Assembly: GCF_009176705.1 (NCBI RefSeq)
Contig: NZ_AP021846.1
Location: 2,450,001-2,514,000 of the forward strand
Length of the DNA stretch: 64,000 nucleotides
Source of the DNA: Pseudoalteromonas sp. A25
GTDB lineage: Bacteria; Pseudomonadota; Gammaproteobacteria; Enterobacterales; Alteromonadaceae
Reading direction: 5' to 3'
This document shows, piece after piece, positions 1 through 8,348 of the stretch. The position numbers were made by a program, and so were the translations under genes. Every line of letters begins with the position of its first letter. Position 1 is the stretch's first letter. The notes beneath the pieces are model-generated. The model saw only the letters and a list, made by a program, of their open reading frames with translations, did no database searches and was not told the origin of the DNA.

Positions 1-10
1 AGGTCTCCAT
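1..10 (-). CDS. Possible start of the next gene of the TonB operon (partial)
   Basis: An ATG on the minus strand at 10-8 begins an open frame (Met-Glu-Thr) that leaves the window. It lies 11 bases after the stop codon of the ExbB-like gene. In related TonB operons the next gene is a second, shorter ExbB, so that is the expected product, but three codons cannot prove it. No strong ribosome binding site is visible. Confidence 0.3.
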
Positions 11-21
11 CAGGACTAGCA

Positions 22-1386
22 TTAGGCTTTCTCCTTCTCCGCGTGTGCAGCAACAATACCTGCACTTTGCTCGTCAAGGATGTGTAGAACAGACTTACTA
101 CGACCTGCAACGATAGCGTGTAATAGGATTAGAGGTAGAGCAGCGATCAGACCTAGAGCTGTAGTTACAAGCGCTAGAGAGATGTTACCTGCCATGATCT
201 TCGGATCACCAGTACCAAATAGTGTGATTGATTCGAAGGTTAAGATCATACCAACAACCGTACCTAATAGACCTAGTAGCGGTGCAATCGCAGCTAAGAT
301 CTTGATGATGTTAATACCCGCTTCAATACGTGGCGTTTCACGTAAAATCGCCTCATCAAGCTTAAGCTCTAGGTTCTCAACATCTTGGTTCTTGTTGTCA
401 TGGTAAACTTTCAAGATACGACCAAGTGGGTTATTTGTGTTAGGCGTATTGATGTTCTTGATTTGCGCCTTGATTTTCGCACCAACCATCATTAGGTCTA
501 GGAAACGAACAAGCGCAAGCAATGCACCTACTGCTAATAAAGCAGTGATGATGTAACCAACTGTGTCACCTTGGTGCCAACGCTCTTCAGGTGTAGCACG
601 CTGTGTGTTCAAACGTAAGATTGAACCACGAGTTGGGTCAACATAGAACTTAGTGTAAGAACCCGCTGATGTGCTAAGTAGCGAATCAACAGTTTTTAGT
701 ACATAACCGTCAGGTTGCTTACCAAGTGGCGTAATTGCTTTGTTAGCTGCGTCATAAAGAACATAGCCGTCTTTAGTTACTAAGTTAAAGTTACCAACAC
801 GAGTAACCTGCTTAACGTTAGTTTCACCACTTAGTTCAGCAACTTGTGCTTCAAAAGTAGATACTTTTGCAGACTCAGTCATTTCAGTTTGGAATGCAAT
901 CCAAAGCTCTTCTAGTTCGCGAGTAGTTGGTAGTTCTTTTGCCGCAGCAAGAGAACGAAGTACTTCAGCGCGTCCTGGTTTTTCAGCAGATACTAGTGAT
1001 GCTTCGATTGAACCGATAGCTTCAGAAGCTGAACGACGCACAACACCGAACATCTCACCTAAAGTACCAGTCGCGTTAGCTAGTTCAACTTCTTTTTCAG
1101 CAAGCGTGATTTCGTTTTGTTTGAACTCTTTGTTCAAACGCTCACCGCGAGCTTTCTCAGCAGCAAGTTCACTTTTTGCTTTATTAAGTAAAGATTGCTG
1201 GTTTGCGCGAGAAGAAAGGAATTCTTGCTCACGTTGCTTGTTGATTTTACCTTCAGAAATACGGTTTTGCTTCACTTCCTGCAGGATTTTATCAAGAGCT
1301 TCTGTATTTGCGTGTGCATTTAGCGCGGCACCTGCAGAAACAGATAGTGCAGCGGCTACTGCAAAGCCTTTAAATAGTTTCTTCAT
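22..1386 (-). CDS. MotA/TolQ/ExbB proton channel family protein, long TtpC-like form
   Basis: Membrane subunit of an energy-transducing TonB complex, expected to help pass proton-motive force to TonB for outer membrane uptake. At about 454 residues it is roughly twice the size of classical ExbB. An N-terminal signal-like segment (MKKLFKGFAVAAALSVSAGA) is followed by a charged coiled-coil region (about 35-190) and a periplasmic part. A first membrane helix lies near 275-300, then a C-terminal MotA/TolQ/ExbB domain with helices near 358-385 and 400-427 (APLLGLLGTVVGMI is the typical pore motif). ATG at 1386 is preferred over GTG at 1392 because GGAG lies 8 bases before it. The gene follows the DUF3450 gene with only a few bases between. 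This DUF3450 plus long ExbB arrangement matches the TtpC-type systems of Vibrio and Alteromonadales. Confidence 0.85.
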   Translation of the reverse strand: MKKLFKGFAVAAALSVSAGAALNAHANTEALDKILQEVKQNRISEGKINKQREQEFLSSRANQQSLLNKAKSELAAEKARGERLNKEFKQNEITLAEKEVELANATGTLGEMFGVVRRSASEAIGSIEASLVSAEKPGRAEVLRSLAAAKELPTTRELEELWIAFQTEMTESAKVSTFEAQVAELSGETNVKQVTRVGNFNLVTKDGYVLYDAANKAITPLGKQPDGYVLKTVDSLLSTSAGSYTKFYVDPTRGSILRLNTQRATPEERWHQGDTVGYIITALLAVGALLALVRFLDLMMVGAKIKAQIKNINTPNTNNPLGRILKVYHDNKNQDVENLELKLDEAILRETPRIEAGINIIKILAAIAPLLGLLGTVVGMILTFESITLFGTGDPKIMAGNISLALVTTALGLIAALPLILLHAIVAGRSKSVLHILDEQSAGIVAAHAEKEKA

Positions 1387-1392
1387 TTTCAC

Positions 1393-2163
1393 TTACTCCG
1401 CGCCAAAGATTGGTAATGCAACTAGATCTGGGGCAGCCTGACCACGTGCAATACGGATCATGTCTTTAACAGGCTTAAGGTATTCTTCGCCTAGTTCATC
1501 CCACTGTTTAGCAGTATTGTTCCAAACCCATGCGTGCTTTAAGTCAAAAGACTGAGCAACATAAGCAACACGGCCAAGACGAGCGAAATCAACGTTGATG
1601 TTTTTACCGTTAATTTCTAAAGAACCTTGAGACGCAGCCATAACCGAACTGTAGTCAGTTTCGATTGTGTACGCTTCAAGTACCTGGCGGAATTTTTCTG
1701 AAGTAGTTACTTTAGAATTTGAAAGCAGTTCACGTAGTTTCTCTACGCGATTCATGCGTGTTTCAGTATCAAACGGAACGTCCGCTTTGATGAATTGCTC
1801 AAGCGTATCGATCATGCGATACATCAAAGGCACAACGTCCTGTTTTGTCTTCTCAATTGTTCCGATCTGACGATCAAATGACTCGATGCCAGCTCTTTGG
1901 TCAGCGACCAAACGTGCGACGTGGTCGTTATAAACTTTTAGCAGTTCAGTTTCGTCAACAACACTACGGTACTCGCCGATCATTTCTTGCGTTTGACCAA
2001 AGATATTGTCGATTTTTTCTTGAGACTTTTTAGCAGCCTTTTGAGTTTGTTGACCTACTTTTTGTACGTCGTTCAAAGGATCTGCAATCACATTGCTGCT
2101 TGCAAATGCTGTAGCGCCTAAGAGCGCTGTAGCTACAAGACTCTTTCTGATTTTAACAGACAT
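1393..2163 (-). CDS. DUF3450 family periplasmic coiled-coil protein
   Basis: A 257-residue exported protein with a signal peptide (ends near ...SSNVIADP) and long amphipathic helices (about 25-130) rich in Lys, Glu and Gln, typical of DUF3450. The family's molecular role is not established. It is consistently encoded beside ExbB-type TonB components, so a periplasmic accessory role in TonB energy transfer is the best inference. ATG at 2163 is preferred over the upstream TTG at 2172. It appears to be the first gene of a minus-strand operon with the ExbB-like gene and probably further genes outside the window. Confidence 0.8.
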   Translation of the reverse strand: MSVKIRKSLVATALLGATAFASSNVIADPLNDVQKVGQQTQKAAKKSQEKIDNIFGQTQEMIGEYRSVVDETELLKVYNDHVARLVADQRAGIESFDRQIGTIEKTKQDVVPLMYRMIDTLEQFIKADVPFDTETRMNRVEKLRELLSNSKVTTSEKFRQVLEAYTIETDYSSVMAASQGSLEINGKNINVDFARLGRVAYVAQSFDLKHAWVWNNTAKQWDELGEEYLKPVKDMIRIARGQAAPDLVALPIFGAE

Positions 2164-2172
2164 AGTTCCCAA

Positions 2173-2574
2173 CCAATTAAGTAATGTTACTTTTATAATT
2201 TTATCACCCCTCTAGGGAGCAACCCTGATATCTTTTAACAGATATCAACTGTCCAATAATGCTAAATGCAAGTCGCTGTGTCAACTTCACTTGCAAAACA
2301 AATTTTCCAGTTTTAAAAAAATAAATCCGATATAAAACAAAAAATTAACATGGTTTTTTTTTATCTCCTCTTATAACCTTTGATAATAAAGCAGTTAAAT
2401 CACAATGTTTACATTTAATTACAACACAAGAGCACAATGTAATAGTCTCTTTAATTTTGCAACTGTGACTCTTAACCCTATGAATGTACTAACAAATAAA
2501 ATTTATGATTGAAAAATAATTGTCATTTTTGCATTACTGACAAAAAATCTTTCATTTGCCTACATTTCAACCAC
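2173..2574. other. Gene-free region upstream of the DUF3450/ExbB operon
   Basis: About 400 bp of AT-rich DNA without a credible ORF. It should hold the promoter of the minus-strand DUF3450 operon. A perfect GATATC-N8-GATATC inverted repeat lies at 2229-2248, and a weak Fur-like site at 2511-2529. No convincing -35/-10 pair could be fixed by eye. Confidence 0.6.
2511..2529 (-). promoter_or_regulatory. Weak Fur-box-like site
   Basis: The minus strand reads AAAATGACAATTATTTTTC. Against the 7-1-7 Fur consensus (TGATAAT-N-ATTATCA) about 10 of 14 positions fit, with the left arm TGACAAT the better half. It lies 350 bp before the DUF3450 start codon, so a long leader would be needed. Iron control of TonB operons is common, which makes the site plausible but not secure. 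Confidence 0.35.
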
Positions 2575-3213
2575 TTAATTTAGTAACTCCAAAACAACCT
2601 TATTCAGTGTAGTCAAAAATTGCGCAACGTGAACCCCATCTAATAAAGCATGATGCACTTCTATATTAACAGGCATTAGCCCAGTCTCTTTTTGATACTG
2701 TCCAAACACAAACTTTGGGATCCCAGAACAATTACTCGTATCTGTTGCGGCATGGCTAAAGCTACTAAAGTTAAACCACGGCAATATTGAAACATAAACT
2801 TGCGCCTCATGGGTCTGTCTAAGTTCAAACCTTTCATTCAAAAGTGTTTGCTCTAGGTATACTGCCTGCTGCCTAGACACATGTTCGCAGAAGAGAGTTA
2901 AATTCTCGTGCAAATGTAACGGTGTAAAACGAAATGTGTCATCATCTTTCAAAAATACCGTGCTTGCCGTCACTTTAGGCACTTCAACTGGCAAACCATC
3001 TACTATCCTGTAGCGCATTGGCGCATAACGATGTATCGCTTGCAACAAGCAATATAAATAACAATGGGTAAAAGAGACGTTTTTGTTTTTAGCAAACTGG
3101 TAAAGTGGCTTGAAGTCAACGTGAGTAGTAATATCGAAGTGCGGTTTTTCAAAGCCTTTAAAAAAGTGAAAGTGTTGTGCGCGTGGCCACGTTTTTAAGT
3201 CAATTGGTTTCAT
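2575..3213 (-). CDS. Chloramphenicol acetyltransferase-like (CatA fold) protein
   Basis: A 212-residue protein that looks like a CAT-type acyltransferase over its whole length (classical CatA is about 215-220). Near the C-terminus (about 188-195) HHALLDG carries the catalytic histidine and Asp-Gly of the HHAxxDG motif. In this family the enzyme transfers acetyl from acetyl-CoA to a hydroxyl of its acceptor. Chromosomal members in marine bacteria need not confer chloramphenicol resistance, and the true substrate cannot be told from sequence. ATG at 3213 is chosen because the longer TTG start at 3228 falls inside the leucine dehydrogenase terminator. No strong ribosome binding site or own promoter is evident, so it may depend on readthrough. 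Confidence 0.8.
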   Translation of the reverse strand: MKPIDLKTWPRAQHFHFFKGFEKPHFDITTHVDFKPLYQFAKNKNVSFTHCYLYCLLQAIHRYAPMRYRIVDGLPVEVPKVTASTVFLKDDDTFRFTPLHLHENLTLFCEHVSRQQAVYLEQTLLNERFELRQTHEAQVYVSILPWFNFSSFSHAATDTSNCSGIPKFVFGQYQKETGLMPVNIEVHHALLDGVHVAQFLTTLNKVVLELLN

Positions 3214-3226
3214 ACTTGTACAGATC

Positions 3227-3255
3227 AAAAAAGGGTATGCTTAAGCATACCCTTT
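3227..3255 (-). terminator. Intrinsic terminator of the leucine dehydrogenase gene
   Basis: A perfect 20-bp palindrome, GGGTATGCTTAAGCATACCC, is extended by A/T pairs and followed on the minus strand by a run of six T. It lies between the dehydrogenase stop codon and the start of the CAT-like gene. Confidence 0.85.
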
Positions 3256-3281
3256 CAAATATCGACTATCGAATAAAATCG

Positions 3282-4322
3282 TTAAAGACCTTGTTCGATG
3301 ATCTCTTGCGCTAGTTCATCTGCAATAATGTGAGTAGACTTTTGCTCACTCTCAGAACGCGCAAAAATTTCTGTCAGGGTATCGTAAATACCTTCTACGT
3401 GTTTAGTAGCATCAGCCTCGTTGTAGCCTTCAGGTTTAGTCTCATAATAGACATTGATAATACCACCGGCATTAATCACGTAGTCTGGCGCATACAACAC
3501 GCCTTTTTCGCGCAAAATTTCACCATGGCGAGATTCCGCCAACTGGTTGTTAGCACACCCTGCGATGATAGTTGCTTTGATACGCGGGATAGTATTGTCA
3601 TTGATAGTTGCACCAAGCGCGCAAGGAGCATAAACATCTACATCTAAGTCGTAAATTTCATCGATGCCTACTGCCGTAGCGCCAAAATCGCTAACTACTC
3701 TATCGATTGATGCTTGGTTGATATCTGTCACGAATAGCTCAGCACCTGCTTCGTGTAAATATTTACACAAGCCATAAGCTACCGCGCCTAGGCCTTGAAC
3801 CGCTACTTTAACGCCAGCTAAATCTTGATGACCATGTTTATGCTGGTACGCAGCTTTAATACCTAAAAACGTACCTAATGCCGTAAATGGCGATGGATTG
3901 CCACTTTTGCCTTCCAGACCCAAAACATAATTTGTTTCTTTGTGCATCATCATGACATCACCAGTGGTGATGTTTACGTCTTCTGCTGAGTAGTAGCTAC
4001 CACCCAAACGTTCAAGATGCTTACCAAAGGCTCTGAATAAAGCTTCAGACTTGATTTCTTTCGCATCGCCGATGATCACTGACTTGCCGCCACCAAATGG
4101 TAAACGTGCCACCGCGTTTTTATACGTCATACCTTTAGATAAGCGTAATACGTCATACACTGCATCTTCATCTTTAGCGTAGTGCCACAAACGACACCCC
4201 CCTACCGCAGGACCTAACTTGGTGCTATGCACAGCAATAATCGCTTTTAGGCCTGATGCTTCATCGGCGCAAAAGACGACCTGTTCATGATTGTCAAATT
4301 CAACTTGGTTAAATACAGCCAC
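3282..4322 (-). CDS. ldh: Leucine dehydrogenase (Glu/Leu/Phe/Val dehydrogenase family)
   Basis: NAD-dependent oxidative deamination of leucine, and usually valine and isoleucine, to the 2-oxo acid: the first step of branched-chain amino acid breakdown. About 346 residues, the normal size. The dimerisation/substrate domain carries KLGPAVGGCR and the catalytic-lysine region (LSKGMTYKNAVARLPFGGGK). The Rossmann domain carries the GxGxxG-type motif VQGLGAVAYG. A GTG start at 4322 is chosen because GGAG lies 8 bases before it (GGAGAACTTAAAGTG) and family members start here; the upstream ATG at 4346 has no such signal. A MerR-type promoter with a LiuR-like palindrome lies upstream, consistent with induction during branched-chain amino acid use. 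Confidence 0.9.
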   Translation of the reverse strand: MAVFNQVEFDNHEQVVFCADEASGLKAIIAVHSTKLGPAVGGCRLWHYAKDEDAVYDVLRLSKGMTYKNAVARLPFGGGKSVIIGDAKEIKSEALFRAFGKHLERLGGSYYSAEDVNITTGDVMMMHKETNYVLGLEGKSGNPSPFTALGTFLGIKAAYQHKHGHQDLAGVKVAVQGLGAVAYGLCKYLHEAGAELFVTDINQASIDRVVSDFGATAVGIDEIYDLDVDVYAPCALGATINDNTIPRIKATIIAGCANNQLAESRHGEILREKGVLYAPDYVINAGGIINVYYETKPEGYNEADATKHVEGIYDTLTEIFARSESEQKSTHIIADELAQEIIEQGL

Positions 4323-4512
4323 TTTAAGTTCTCCGAAATGTCTCACCCTTTGGGTGTTGATAGCGCTGAAATTGGCAAAACTCTATCACTAACTTCACCA
4401 GCATGCCAGAAAATGAGATGATCATCCTACTAAATACAATTAATTTAAATATTCAAGTTAATAAAACAAATGTATGAGAATAATTAAACTAACAATACGA
4501 AATTAGCGGGCA

Positions 4513-4543
4513 AGTATAGTTAAGATATCTTAAATCTTCGCAA
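4513..4543 (-). promoter_or_regulatory. Putative ldh promoter with 19-bp spacer
   Basis: On the minus strand TTGCGA (4543-4538) and TATACT (4518-4513) are separated by 19 bp, the unusually long spacing typical of MerR-family-controlled promoters. The spacer contains a perfect 14-bp palindrome, TTAAGATATCTTAA (4520-4533). The element sits immediately downstream of the LiuR-like palindrome. Confidence 0.5.
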
Positions 4544-4549
4544 GGGATG

Positions 4550-4565
4550 TTTACGTAAACGTAAA
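4550..4565. promoter_or_regulatory. LiuR-like operator upstream of ldh
   Basis: TTTACGTAAACGTAAA is a 7-2-7 inverted repeat (TTTACGT/ACGTAAA). It closely resembles the motif I recall for LiuR, the MerR-family regulator of branched-chain amino acid degradation in gammaproteobacteria, whose regulon includes leucine dehydrogenase. Assignment rests on motif shape plus the identity of the downstream gene. Confidence 0.6.
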
Positions 4566-4592
4566 GTTTAGCTTTAGTGTAAAATTTTAATT

Positions 4593-4627
4593 ACAAAAAA
4601 GCCGCATGTTTATGCAACATGCGGCTT
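4593..4627 (-). terminator. Fumarase terminator
   Basis: AAGCCGCATG and CATGCGGCTT form a perfect 10-bp stem around a 9-base loop. On the minus strand a T-run follows. It lies 22 bp after the fumarase stop codon. Confidence 0.9.
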
Positions 4628-4648
4628 GTATACTCTGATTAAAAGGCG

Positions 4649-6175
4649 TTATTTGAGCTTACTATCAAGCTCTTCTATTTTTGCTTTCCAAATAGCAGGG
4701 CCTTGCTCATGCGCATTTGCTCCGGTGCTATCTACAGCAACTGTTACTGGCATGTCCTCAACTTCAAACTCATAAATAGCTTCCATTCCCAAGTCTTCAA
4801 AAGCAACAACACGTGCTTTTTTAATCGCTTTTGCAACCAAATAAGCAGCGCCACCTACAGCCATAAGATAGATTGATTTGTTATTCTTGATTGACTCAAC
4901 GGTTGCAGGACCTCGCTCTGCTTTACCTATCATACCTACAATACCGGTATTCTCTAACATCATATCGGTAAACTTATCCATACGAGTTGCAGTAGTCGGA
5001 CCAGCTGGACCTACCGCTTCGTCACCCACTGCATCAACTGGGCCAACGTAATAGATAAATTTGTTCTCAAAATCTACACCTTCCGGTAAGCCTTCGCCCG
5101 AGTTGATCATATCTTGCAATCGTTTATGCGCTGCATCACGACCTGTTAAGATTTTACCTGATAGTAAAACTGTTTCGCCCATTTTCCAGTCGTGAGTGTC
5201 TTCTTTAGTCAACGTATCCAGATTTACACGACGCGTATCTTCACCTACTTCCCAAGTCACTTCAGGCCAATCTTCTAGTTTAGGCGCTTTAAGATCTGCA
5301 GGACCTGAACCATCTAGCGTAAAGTGCACATGACGGGTCGCCGCACAGTTCGGGATCATAACAACTGGCTTTGATGCCGCATGCGTTGGCGCTGTTTTTA
5401 TTTTTACATCAACCACGGTTGTTAAACCGCCTAGACCTTGTGCTCCAATACCTAGTTTATTTGCACGCTCAAAGATCTCCAAGCGTAACTCTTCCTCAGC
5501 CGTTTGCGCGCCGCGTTCCATTAGCTCGTGAATATCAACTGGGTCCATTAGTGACTCTTTAGCTAATACTGCTGCTTTTTCAGCCGTACCACCAATACCT
5601 ATTCCCAGCATGCCAGGAGGACACCAACCTGCCCCCATTGTTGGCAGAGTTTTCTCAACCCAAGCAGCCACATCATCAGATGGGTTTAGCATAACCATTT
5701 TAGTTTTGTTCTCAGAGCCGCCACCTTTAGCCGCAATCATCACTTCAACTTCTGCTCCTGGCACCATATCAATATGCACAACCGACGGAGTGTTATCTTT
5801 GGTATTTTTGCGGCTACCTGCTGGGTCTGCAACAATTGATGCACGCAATGGGTTGTCTGGATTCAGATATGCTCTGCGCGTACCTTCATCTACCATTTGC
5901 TGAACCGTAAGATCAGTCTTATCCCATTTTACATCCATACCTACTTTTACAAAGCAGGTAACGATACCTGTATCTTGACAAAGTGGGCGTTTGCCCTCTG
6001 CTGACATGCGCGAGTTAATTAAGATTTGCGCAATCGCGTCTTTTGCCGCTTTGCTTTCTTCTTTGTGATACGCTTTTTCTAGCGCCTGAACAAAATCAAG
6101 CGGATGATAAAAAGAGATATATTGCAAAGCATCTTCGATACTTTCGATGAAGTCTTGCTGACGGATCATACTCAT
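4649..6175 (-). CDS. fumA: Fumarate hydratase class I, iron-sulfur dependent
   Basis: Interconverts fumarate and L-malate in the TCA cycle using an oxygen-sensitive [4Fe-4S] cluster. The single 508-residue chain carries both the N-terminal catalytic domain and the C-terminal domain of class I fumarases. Candidate cluster cysteines are in LCQDTG (near 65), GWCPPGMLG (near 184) and NCAATRH (near 277). The C-terminal half has GPTTATRMD and the GKAERGPATV region. It is shorter than E. coli FumA (548), as in many marine gammaproteobacteria. AAGGA lies 6 bases before the ATG. It is a single-gene unit ended by a strong hairpin. Confidence 0.93.
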   Translation of the reverse strand: MSMIRQQDFIESIEDALQYISFYHPLDFVQALEKAYHKEESKAAKDAIAQILINSRMSAEGKRPLCQDTGIVTCFVKVGMDVKWDKTDLTVQQMVDEGTRRAYLNPDNPLRASIVADPAGSRKNTKDNTPSVVHIDMVPGAEVEVMIAAKGGGSENKTKMVMLNPSDDVAAWVEKTLPTMGAGWCPPGMLGIGIGGTAEKAAVLAKESLMDPVDIHELMERGAQTAEEELRLEIFERANKLGIGAQGLGGLTTVVDVKIKTAPTHAASKPVVMIPNCAATRHVHFTLDGSGPADLKAPKLEDWPEVTWEVGEDTRRVNLDTLTKEDTHDWKMGETVLLSGKILTGRDAAHKRLQDMINSGEGLPEGVDFENKFIYYVGPVDAVGDEAVGPAGPTTATRMDKFTDMMLENTGIVGMIGKAERGPATVESIKNNKSIYLMAVGGAAYLVAKAIKKARVVAFEDLGMEAIYEFEVEDMPVTVAVDSTGANAHEQGPAIWKAKIEELDSKLK

Positions 6176-6330
6176 GACGGTTCCTTAGTTTAGTTATTTA
6201 CCCAAAGGCTAATAACGAATACATCTTAAAAATAGTGACCGATTTATGCTACCAGCCAAGCCACTATAGAAAAATAGATAAGTATGATAACCTCCCCGCC
6301 CGTTTCGGGCTAGTTTTCAGGTTCAAGTAA

Positions 6331-7680
6331 ATGGAAAATGAACAAATTTACGTTAAAAAATTAAATATTACTTTGCCTACTGAGGCAGTATTTGAGCACT
6401 TTGCACATTTACCCAATGCAATTTTGTTAGATTCATGCAATGCCAACCATGTTAACAGTCGTTTTGATGTCATCAGTATCGAACCTGAACACCTACTGAG
6501 TGCTAAAGATGGGCATATCTTTTTAGATGGCGAACCGCAAAGTATAAATTGCTTCGCACTCATGAAAACACATCTAGCCAAGCTATCTGCGCAAAAAGCC
6601 CCCTACGACTTGCCTTTTAATGGCGGCTGGCTCGGCTATTTTGGCTATGATTTAGGTCGTTACATTGAAAAGCTTCCAGAGCTGGCAGCGCAAGATATTG
6701 ACTTACCAGATTTACACATTGGTCTATATTTAGATGCGCTAGTTTACGACAATCAGCAAAAACAATGGTATTACGTCAGCCAACCAACAAATCAACGGTT
6801 AGCACTTTATGAAACGTTATTAGCCAAACCGTCGCCAAACCATACAGCATTCACTTTAACTAATGAGTGGCAATCTAACATGGCTCAAGTGCAATACAAT
6901 GAGAAATTTGAGCAAATACAGTGTTACTTAAAAAGTGGTGATTGCTATCAAATCAACCTCGCACAGCGCTTCAGTGCAAAGTATGAAGGCTCTCCTTGGC
7001 TTGCATACAAAAAGTTACGTGCACAAAACAAAGCTCCCTTCTCTGCTTTTATCAATCTCGAGAACAGTGCCATTTTGTCTGTTTCACCTGAGCGCTTTTT
7101 GCTGGTCCAAGATGATGAGGTTGAAACTAAACCTATCAAAGGCACATTACCAAGAATGCTCGACCCAATAGAAGATAAACGCCAAGCTGAGCGTTTGGCT
7201 AATAGCAGTAAAGACCGCGCAGAAAATGTCATGATTGTTGATCTATTAAGAAACGACTTGGGCAAAGTAGCAAAACCAGGCTCAGTGCAGGTGCCGAGCT
7301 TATTTGCAATAGAGAGCTTTCCGGCCGTACATCATTTGGTCAGTACAGTAAAAAGTGAATTGGCCGAAGGAAAATGTGCCGTCGACCAACTCGAAGCTGC
7401 TTTCCCTGGGGGCTCTATCACAGGAGCACCAAAAATACGTGCAATGGAGATTATCGAAGAACTTGAACCTCACAGACGCAGTGTTTATTGTGGCTCTATC
7501 GGCTATCTAAGTGCGTGTGGTAGGATGGATACGTCCATCACAATTCGTACCTTAGTGTGCAATGCAGAAACAATACATTGCTGGGCTGGCGGCGGTATTG
7601 TGGCAGACTCTCAAGCTGAGCTGGAATACCAAGAGACATATCACAAGGTAAATAAAATTCTACCCGTATTAGAAAATTAA
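6331..7680 (+). CDS. pabB: Aminodeoxychorismate synthase component I
   Basis: Converts chorismate and glutamine-derived ammonia to 4-amino-4-deoxychorismate for folate synthesis, working with the glutaminase PabA (not in this window). 449 residues, the expected length. The N-terminal half matches the anthranilate synthase I-like N domain (GGWLGYFGYDLGRY). The C-terminal chorismate-binding domain shows CYQINLAQRF, SPERFL, the PIKGTLPR motif with the catalytic lysine, and FPGGSITGAPKIRAMEII. PIKGT rather than PIAGT separates PabB from TrpE. It lies 9 bp upstream of nudL, suggesting co-transcription. Confidence 0.92.
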   Translation: MENEQIYVKKLNITLPTEAVFEHFAHLPNAILLDSCNANHVNSRFDVISIEPEHLLSAKDGHIFLDGEPQSINCFALMKTHLAKLSAQKAPYDLPFNGGWLGYFGYDLGRYIEKLPELAAQDIDLPDLHIGLYLDALVYDNQQKQWYYVSQPTNQRLALYETLLAKPSPNHTAFTLTNEWQSNMAQVQYNEKFEQIQCYLKSGDCYQINLAQRFSAKYEGSPWLAYKKLRAQNKAPFSAFINLENSAILSVSPERFLLVQDDEVETKPIKGTLPRMLDPIEDKRQAERLANSSKDRAENVMIVDLLRNDLGKVAKPGSVQVPSLFAIESFPAVHHLVSTVKSELAEGKCAVDQLEAAFPGGSITGAPKIRAMEIIEELEPHRRSVYCGSIGYLSACGRMDTSITIRTLVCNAETIHCWAGGGIVADSQAELEYQETYHKVNKILPVLEN

Positions 7681-7689
7681 GAGTACAAC

Positions 7690-8265
7690 GTGACATTAGA
7701 CGAGGTAATTACAAGGTTTCATATCAGCGCGTTACAAAACAACGGGTCGCGCGAAATTGCCCAAGACTCTGTAAAATCAAGTGCCGTATTAATGCCCTTA
7801 ATTGAGCAAAATGGTCAAGCAGCTTTGTTATTTTGCAAACGAGCTGCTTATCTTAAGCACCACCCATCTCAACTGTGTTTTCCTGGCGGTAAAGCTGAAC
7901 CGCAGGATTGTAACTTAATAATGACCGCACTCAGAGAAACACATGAGGAACTAGGAATTACTCCCGAACAAATCACTCCTTTAGGTACATTAAGCCTTCA
8001 CGCTACTTTAACTGGTTTTTCTATCCTCCCAGTAGTTGCCAGATTAGCACCTAACACCCAGTGGCATACCGAAAGCTTGGAGGTTGAGCATGCATTTACG
8101 ATTTCAATTGCCCAACTCAGTTTAGAATCGAACTGGCACACTTACGAGCTACAACTCGCCGGAAAGTCCCGCTCACTTCCCGGCTTTATCACCCCCCACG
8201 GACTACTTTGGGGAGCGACCGCAAGCTTAGTCAAAAACTTTATAAAATTAATCAAAACTGCATAG
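7690..8265 (+). CDS. nudL: CoA pyrophosphatase, Nudix hydrolase NudL/YeaB
   Basis: Nudix hydrolase expected to split coenzyme A and its derivatives into 3',5'-ADP and 4'-phosphopantetheine. 191 residues, the usual size. The CoA-pyrophosphatase signature LKHHPSQLCFPGGK leads into the Nudix box, ending in RETHEELGI (about 87-95), which carries the metal-binding glutamates. Translation starts at a GTG 9 bp after pabB, a pairing also found in E. coli (pabB-yeaB). The serine dehydratase gene follows 83 bp later, also as in E. coli (sdaA). Confidence 0.9.
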   Translation: MTLDEVITRFHISALQNNGSREIAQDSVKSSAVLMPLIEQNGQAALLFCKRAAYLKHHPSQLCFPGGKAEPQDCNLIMTALRETHEELGITPEQITPLGTLSLHATLTGFSILPVVARLAPNTQWHTESLEVEHAFTISIAQLSLESNWHTYELQLAGKSRSLPGFITPHGLLWGATASLVKNFIKLIKTA

Positions 8266-8348
8266 CGATTTCGTAGCACAACGGGTTACAAGGCACATTT
8301 TTAACGTTATGATGTGCCCCCGTTCAAAGGCAATGTTGAGTAAAAAAT

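Larger units (their letters stand above)
4323..4648. other. Intergenic region: ldh promoter and fumarase terminator
   Basis: No gene. From the fumarase side it holds the fumarase terminator, a LiuR-like palindrome, a promoter with a 19-bp spacer, and a leader of about 190 bp before the ldh GTG. The remainder is AT-rich and featureless. Confidence 0.7.
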
